A stretch of DNA of 64,000 nt. Origin: Deinococcales bacterium (GTDB lineage: Bacteria; Deinococcota; Deinococci; Deinococcales; JAAFIG01). The stretch is from the NCBI GenBank assembly GCA_013298595.1, contig JAAFIG010000014.1, forward strand, positions 47,908 through 111,907, read 5' to 3'. Both the position numbers and the translations under genes were made by a program. Each line of letters starts with the position of its first letter. Positions within the stretch are counted from its first letter, which is position 1. Below are positions 60,154-64,000 of this stretch, in pieces. Below the pieces are notes generated by a model. That model had not been told where the DNA came from. It ran no database searches and was given only the letters and a program-made list of their open reading frames with translations.

Positions 60154-60189
60154 TTGTCAAATCCTTATTGATAATGTATTCTCAATAAG
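60154..60189 (+). promoter_or_regulatory. aztD-like promoter with Zur-type operator
   Basis: TTGTCA (60154-60159), 17-bp spacer and TATTCT (60177-60182). The palindrome 60164-60189 (CTTATTGA-TAATGTATTC-TCAATAAG) covers the spacer and the -10 box. Its reverse complement closely matches the site at 57623-57647. The leader to the ATG at 60279 is about 90 nt. Confidence 0.82.
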
Positions 60190-60278
60190 CTAATCGTACT
60201 TTACATTGACGTAAATCAGTTAGCGACCAGCAATCCGCTTAAATTTATAAACGCTTGATAAGTCCTTTAGGAGAAAAT

Positions 60279-61439
60279 ATGAAAAAAATAGCATTATTGG
60301 TAATACTGTCCGCAGGACTGAGTATGACCCTCGCCCGACAATCCGAAGTTACCAGCGCTCGCCTTATCTACAGTGATGCAAAAAATAATTCCCTAAACAT
60401 CATTAACCTCAATGATCGCAAAAAAATAGCGACGTTTAGCACTCCAGGTAAAATCACATACGCTATCTCGAGCAGTAGCCAGCAACATATTCTGGTAGCT
60501 CACCGTGATGATAATCGGCTAACTGTTCTTAACAGCGGTCTGAGCACCACCGATCACGGCGACCACAAAGACCTCATTGAGAAAGCCCCATACATTACCG
60601 CTACGATGAATATCGGAAAACAACCCACACATTATTTTGTCCACGATAAAACCATTGCTTTTTTTAACGATGGAGACGGTACAGTAGCCATTCTTGACGA
60701 AGATAAACTGGGTTTGAGTGTGGATTTTGAACAAATCAAAGCAGCCCAACCAGACCATGCTGGTGTCATTGTCCTCGAGAATCAAGTCTTGGTTGGCTAT
60801 TTACGGCTTGGGCGAATAGATGTCTTTGAACGCAAAACTGGCAAGTTACAACAAACACTTGAAGGTTGCCCCGCATTACATGGCGAAGCGATGCACAACA
60901 CTGGTTTTTACTGGGGTTGTAGTGATGGTGTGATGCTGTTGAAACGCGACAATGATAAATTTATTGCTACTAAAATTACTAACCCAACCAACACACCTGC
61001 CAATACTCGAGTTGGAGTCTTGGCGGAATCCAAAAAACATAACTTTACAATTGGTAATTTTGGCAAAGGCATTGTTTTTGTAGACCCAAATAAAACAGTT
61101 CTCGAGCTTATGGCATTACCTGCAAACCCAATCAAAATGGAATTTCTTGAAAATGGAAATTTAATCGTACTCACCACTGATGGTTTTTTACACAATATAG
61201 ATGTGGTCAAACGCAGTGTCATTGCAAGTGTCAGTGTCACGCCAGAAGTCAAAACCAGTGGTGAAGGTGTCATCCGACCTTCTTTTGCGGTGATGCAAGA
61301 TCGTATTTTTGTAACCAACCCAAACCAAGGCATTATTGTTGAAGTCAATACCAACAAAATGCAAGTTGCCCGACGGATAGCAGTAGGTGGTACACCCGCC
61401 AGCATTGCTATCAGCATGGTACAAGGTATACGTCACTAA
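60279..61439 (+). CDS. AztD-like zinc metallochaperone (beta propeller)
   Basis: The 386-aa secreted protein (signal MKKIALLVILSAGLSMTLA) is a repeat-rich beta-propeller in appearance: YSDAKNNSLNIINL, RDDNRLTVLN, HYFVHDKTIAFFNDGDGTVAIL and FGKGIVFVDPN. The order and the FFNDGDGTV motif match AztD, which hands Zn(II) to AztC. TTDHGDHKD and LHGEAMHN supply His candidates for zinc. SD AGGAG precedes the ATG at 60279; a longer in-frame ORF from 60255 is not used. It has its own Zur-type promoter at 60154-60189. Confidence 0.86.
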   Translation: MKKIALLVILSAGLSMTLARQSEVTSARLIYSDAKNNSLNIINLNDRKKIATFSTPGKITYAISSSSQQHILVAHRDDNRLTVLNSGLSTTDHGDHKDLIEKAPYITATMNIGKQPTHYFVHDKTIAFFNDGDGTVAILDEDKLGLSVDFEQIKAAQPDHAGVIVLENQVLVGYLRLGRIDVFERKTGKLQQTLEGCPALHGEAMHNTGFYWGCSDGVMLLKRDNDKFIATKITNPTNTPANTRVGVLAESKKHNFTIGNFGKGIVFVDPNKTVLELMALPANPIKMEFLENGNLIVLTTDGFLHNIDVVKRSVIASVSVTPEVKTSGEGVIRPSFAVMQDRIFVTNPNQGIIVEVNTNKMQVARRIAVGGTPASIAISMVQGIRH

Positions 61440-61497
61440 ACAAATTACGACTCAAGAAACCCTGCTAAATGACATGGTAGGGCTTTTGGAAATTATT

Positions 61498-61980
61498 ATG
61501 AATCCCACTCAAAACCCAATGATTGTACAGATGTGGCTTTGGGGATTAGATGCCATTCGAGGCGATTTAACCGCTCGAGGCTTTCTTAAAAAACCCCGCC
61601 CAGATAATAGCGAATCCAGCATCTATAGCCTCGAGCAACTGCATTTACACGGTCATGGAATTTGGCTCGAGACCACAACGGAAATTCTGGTGTACCGTCG
61701 CCCAAGTAAAAATTGGTATGTGTTACCAAAGGATACAAAAGTTTGTTTTGAGCAATTTAGTCAAACCAGTCTCGCATGGTGCAATTATGCTCATCCTAAA
61801 CCAATACCGCACCGTCAAGCTTTAGCCCTTATTCAACCATTTATTCTCGAGTACGAAGCTTGGCTATTAGCTCGACATGGTAACTTACGTCAGCAACAAT
61901 TGGCATCTATTGGTACAAAAGCTGTAAAACGTGCCCGTAAAGCTTGGCGAGATTTTGTTAGGCAACCTGTGTTTAAATAA
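61498..61980 (+). CDS. Unrecognised 160-aa protein
   Basis: The start is uncertain; 61498 (MNPTQNPMIVQMW...) is used, with in-frame alternatives at 61474 and 61387, the last overlapping the previous gene. The protein contains WLWGLDAIRGDLTARGF, YSLEQLHLHGHGIWLETT and a basic C-terminus (KAVKRARKAWRDFVRQPVFK). No family is recognised. It is convergent with the alpha/beta hydrolase, whose stop lies 3 bp after its own. Confidence 0.5.
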   Translation: MNPTQNPMIVQMWLWGLDAIRGDLTARGFLKKPRPDNSESSIYSLEQLHLHGHGIWLETTTEILVYRRPSKNWYVLPKDTKVCFEQFSQTSLAWCNYAHPKPIPHRQALALIQPFILEYEAWLLARHGNLRQQQLASIGTKAVKRARKAWRDFVRQPVFK

Positions 61981-61983
61981 ATT

Positions 61984-62703
61984 TCAAGAAAAAAAGTGAG
62001 ACTCGAGTAAAGCATTGACTATTTTGGGTTGCTCAAGATTAACCATATGCCCAGCTGCTGCTATCACTTCAAGGTTTGATGCCATAATCCCTTGGTGTAA
62101 ATACCGTGCCACATTTTGGAAATACGCTGTGTCTCGCTGACCAACCATAATTAAGGTCTTAGCCCTGACCTGATCTAGTTGCTTTGAGACATCTGCTATA
62201 GCTGCTGATGGGCTAATACCTTGTATCCAATGCCAGCCTGAATAATCATTCAACCATACTTGCAACTGCTTTATAAGCTCAGGATTTTCTCGAGCTGCTG
62301 CAAAAAGCGGTAAGCCCAACCAAGTTTGTTTAGCTACCTCGAGTCCATTTTTTTCAAAAGCATTTTGTACAGCTGTACCCGCTTCAATTTGAGCAATATC
62401 AGGCATAAAGCCTTTAAGGCTTGAATCGAGTAGCGCCAGGGTCTGAATTTTTTCTGGATAACGAATTGCAAACTCGAGTGCGATATTACCACCAAGGCTT
62501 AACCCAACCAAATGAATTTTAGGTTGTCCTTCGAGTTCTTGTAACACATCATCGGTAAAAGAAAATTCGCCCTTGGGCGGATTGACCCGACCATAGCCGC
62601 GCAAATTTGGAGCATAACTGGACTTAAAAAACTCGAGTTGTGGTTGCCACATCCGCTGGTCGAGCGTATGACCGTGTAGGAAAACAATTGGGTAACTGGA
62701 CAT
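61984..62703 (-). CDS. Alpha/beta hydrolase
   Basis: The 239-aa protein has the nucleophile elbow GLSLGGN (Ser about residue 90), IVFLHGHTLDQRMWQPQL near the N-terminus as the oxyanion HG motif, and a C-terminal GHMVNLEQP that holds the catalytic His. The acid is likely the Asp in VGQRDTAYF. The fold is certain but the substrate is not. TACATT (62711-62716) lies 7 nt before the ATG. Confidence 0.9.
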   Translation of the reverse strand: MSSYPIVFLHGHTLDQRMWQPQLEFFKSSYAPNLRGYGRVNPPKGEFSFTDDVLQELEGQPKIHLVGLSLGGNIALEFAIRYPEKIQTLALLDSSLKGFMPDIAQIEAGTAVQNAFEKNGLEVAKQTWLGLPLFAAARENPELIKQLQVWLNDYSGWHWIQGISPSAAIADVSKQLDQVRAKTLIMVGQRDTAYFQNVARYLHQGIMASNLEVIAAAGHMVNLEQPKIVNALLESHFFS

Positions 62704-62744
62704 TGTTGAAAATGTAACACAGATAGTACGTAGCTACAGCCCAC

Positions 62745-62774
62745 TTGACAGCACCAGTCTCATCGTAGCAGAAT
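62745..62774 (+). promoter_or_regulatory. Promoter of the cupin gene
   Basis: TTGACA (62745-62750), 18-bp spacer and CAGAAT (62769-62774). The segment AGCCCACTTGACAGC around the -35 box is identical to that of the promoter of the TTC38-like gene (about 27850-27864). Confidence 0.6.
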
Positions 62775-62837
62775 CTTGTGCATACCTATGCAATAAAATT
62801 CTTCTCGAGCCACTGCGCTCGGTCTGGATGTCGTAAA

Positions 62838-63539
62838 ATGGCAAAAAAAGCAGTTTTACAGCCTAAAACCCTTGGCTCATACCGAATTGAAAATGCACAA
62901 GTCGAAGCCCGCATTGTGCGCTTTGATCAGCTTGTACAAAACGGTATTCCTTTAATGTTTATTGATTCAAGCTTACCAGGTCATCAGCGTATGAATTATG
63001 CAGTGATTGGCGACACTGCTTCGGAAAATTCGGATTTTGAAGCTGCCATTACTGCGCCGCACAAATTTCAGATTGGAATGCTTTGTTGCCCACCAAATTC
63101 TGGACCTGCTTATCATAGTCACGATTATTGCGAAATGTTTTTTGTGATGTCTGGACGCTGGCGTTTTTACTGGGGCAACGACCCCGAAGGTATACCCGAA
63201 GGCGAAGCGATTCTCGAGCCGTGGGATAGCATTAGTTTACCAATGCACTTGTGGCGTGGTTTTGAAAACATTTCCGATACACCAGCCTGGTGTTTTGCAG
63301 TACTAGACCCGCATGACCAATTTAGAAGCAAAGACCCATATTGGTCTGAACGTATTGTTGAACAAGCCGCTAAGCTGGGTTTTAAAGCCGATGCAAGCGG
63401 TAGAATGATCAAACCAAAAGATTACGCAGCCCGCAAAGCCAAATTGGCAGCAAAGCTCGAGAAAGCCGTGAAGAAAAGCCTAAAGATGCGTCCTAAAGCT
63501 AAGACCCTAAAAGCTCGAGTTAGCAAAAAGAAAAAATAA
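62838..63539 (+). CDS. Cupin-domain protein with Lys-rich tail
   Basis: The 233-aa protein has a cupin core: CPPNSGPAYHSHDYCEMFFVMSGRWRFYWG (metal-ligand pattern HxH...E) and ISLPMHLWRGFENISDTPAW. The N-terminal part (about 60 aa) is unknown, and the C-terminus is a basic tail (KAKLAAKLEKAVKKSL...KKKK). The ATG at 62838 begins a typical N-terminus; the longer in-frame ORF from 62778 starts with Cys/His-rich non-coding-looking sequence. No enzymatic class can be assigned. Confidence 0.72.
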   Translation: MAKKAVLQPKTLGSYRIENAQVEARIVRFDQLVQNGIPLMFIDSSLPGHQRMNYAVIGDTASENSDFEAAITAPHKFQIGMLCCPPNSGPAYHSHDYCEMFFVMSGRWRFYWGNDPEGIPEGEAILEPWDSISLPMHLWRGFENISDTPAWCFAVLDPHDQFRSKDPYWSERIVEQAAKLGFKADASGRMIKPKDYAARKAKLAAKLEKAVKKSLKMRPKAKTLKARVSKKKK

Positions 63540-63594
63540 TTAGTATGTCCTCGTCAATTCATCCAACGCTTCCACACTTAGCTGAACCTTAACC

Positions 63595-64000
63595 ATGATG
63601 ACCAATCCAATTCAGACTTTATGGAGTAAAGACCTTGCAGCCACAGCGGGTTGGTTGCATTTTGGGCATTCATTTGTGGCTGAGTTAATCTCAGCTCAAG
63701 GTTTTGATGCAGTAGTAATTGACCATCAGCATGCTCCATATGGCATAGATACAGCTTTAAGTTTGGTTAGCGCGGTCTCGAGGAGTGCAGCAACACCTTT
63801 TGTACGGGTTTCTTGGAACGACCCAAGTGAAATCATGAAATTCTTGGACACTGGGGCGCTTGGCATTATTTGTCCGATGGTGAATACTGCACTCGAGGCA
63901 CAAAATTTTGTGGCAGCTTGTCGTTATCCACCGCAGGGTTTTCGCAGTTTTGGTCCAACTCGAGCAGCACTGGTGTACGGTGCTGATTACGGGCAACATG
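63595..64000 (+). CDS. HpcH/HpaI aldolase family protein, partial
   Basis: The gene runs off the right edge. The visible 135 codons give MTNPIQTLWSKDLAATAGWLHFGHSFVAELISAQGFDAVVIDHQHAP, then FVRVSWNDPSEIMKFLDTGALGIICPMVNTALEAQNF and YPPQGFRSFGPTRA. The DxxHxxP and GIICPMV motifs mark the HpcH/HpaI class II aldolase family (for example 2-keto-3-deoxy-L-rhamnonate aldolase). Catalytic residues beyond the edge are unseen. Two adjacent ATG codons (63595 and 63598) could start it. Confidence 0.85.
   Translation, partial: MMTNPIQTLWSKDLAATAGWLHFGHSFVAELISAQGFDAVVIDHQHAPYGIDTALSLVSAVSRSAATPFVRVSWNDPSEIMKFLDTGALGIICPMVNTALEAQNFVAACRYPPQGFRSFGPTRAALVYGADYGQH

Larger units (their letters stand above)
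1..64000. repeat. Highly overrepresented palindrome CTCGAG
   Basis: CTCGAG recurs through most genes and many gaps. Counts in sampled pieces: 13 in 871-1650, 7 in 8356-9702, 15 in 39674-41548, 4 in 24703-26433, 3 in 26445-27683, none in 50783-51184. Random expectation is one per about 4 kb. It is read in all three frames, mainly as Leu-Glu, Xaa-Arg-Val/Ala/Glu and Xaa-Ser-Ser/Arg. No fixed base flanks it. It also forms the arms of terminators and lies in several promoters. Confidence 0.95.

Noticed and set aside
1..64000. CTCGAG copies as cloning linkers or assembly artefacts
   Set aside because: The copies lie in open reading frames in all three frames without breaking them and occur in functional promoters and terminators, so they are genomic.
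1..64000. CRISPR array, prophage or insertion sequence
   Set aside because: No repeat-spacer pattern, transposase, integrase or terminal inverted repeats were found.

Overview
The window looks like chromosomal DNA of a low-to-moderate-GC member of the Deinococcota. Four things point there: an SSB with two OB folds, a LysZ-type amino-group-carrier-protein-dependent kinase, BshA (bacillithiol), and many genes that appear to be transcribed without a leader from a -10 box placed 6-9 nt before the start codon. No phage, insertion sequence or CRISPR array was found. Two signals run through the whole window. The palindrome CTCGAG is far more frequent than chance, about one per 60-200 bp in most genes against one per about 4 kb expected. 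About two dozen starts carry TANNNT-N6-9-ATG/GTG with no Shine-Dalgarno (SD) sequence.

Layout. 1-8.3 kb: aconitase tail, a CPT-like kinase, a CIA30 protein, a lipoprotein, a 1136-aa Ser/Thr kinase-AAA-TPR regulator, an orphan sugar-type ABC permease and a CAP protein. 8.3-13.3 kb: dnaB, a zinc-ribbon protein, DUF3293, two toxin-antitoxin pairs, an FNR-type reductase and tRNA-Ser(GGA). 13.4-16.2 kb: rpsF-ssb-rpsR-rplI operon with its promoter and leader hairpin, then a one-domain S1 protein. 16.2-24.7 kb: HAAS/PadR pair with operators, a MoxR-LRV-VWA operon, and a four-gene translationally coupled membrane-protein/wHTH operon. 24.7-30.4 kb: peptide-type SBP, diheme peroxidase, TTC38-like and CrtC/AttH-like proteins. 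30.4-34.8 kb: a signalling operon (coiled coil, membrane protein, Ras-like GTPase, histidine kinase) beside lysZ. 34.8-36.8 kb: a broken VapBC pair, then tyrS behind an apparent Tyr-Tyr leader-peptide attenuator. 36.8-48.4 kb: Ig-like and HhH envelope proteins, ABC-F, glpK, DinB, hrpB, moaB and a Zn/Mn ABC ATPase/permease. 48.4-53.2 kb: a copper and disulfide cluster (CopC, MbnH-like, MbnP-like, VKOR, DsbA, YtkA, DUF2946-like). 53.2-57.3 kb: trhO, a GHL10 glycosidase-like protein, bshA and an HMA-like protein. 57.3-61.4 kb: a zinc-starvation cluster (COG0523 GTPase, SaoD-like, AztC-like SBP, AztD-like protein) with two near-identical Fur/Zur-type operators. 61.5-64 kb: an unknown protein, an alpha/beta hydrolase, a cupin and a partial HpcH/HpaI aldolase.

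The most unusual findings are the CTCGAG load and its use inside terminators, promoters and the tyrS switch; the tyrS attenuator itself; the bacterial Ras-like GTPase signalling operon; and the paired Zur and PadR operators, which can be read directly over good promoters.
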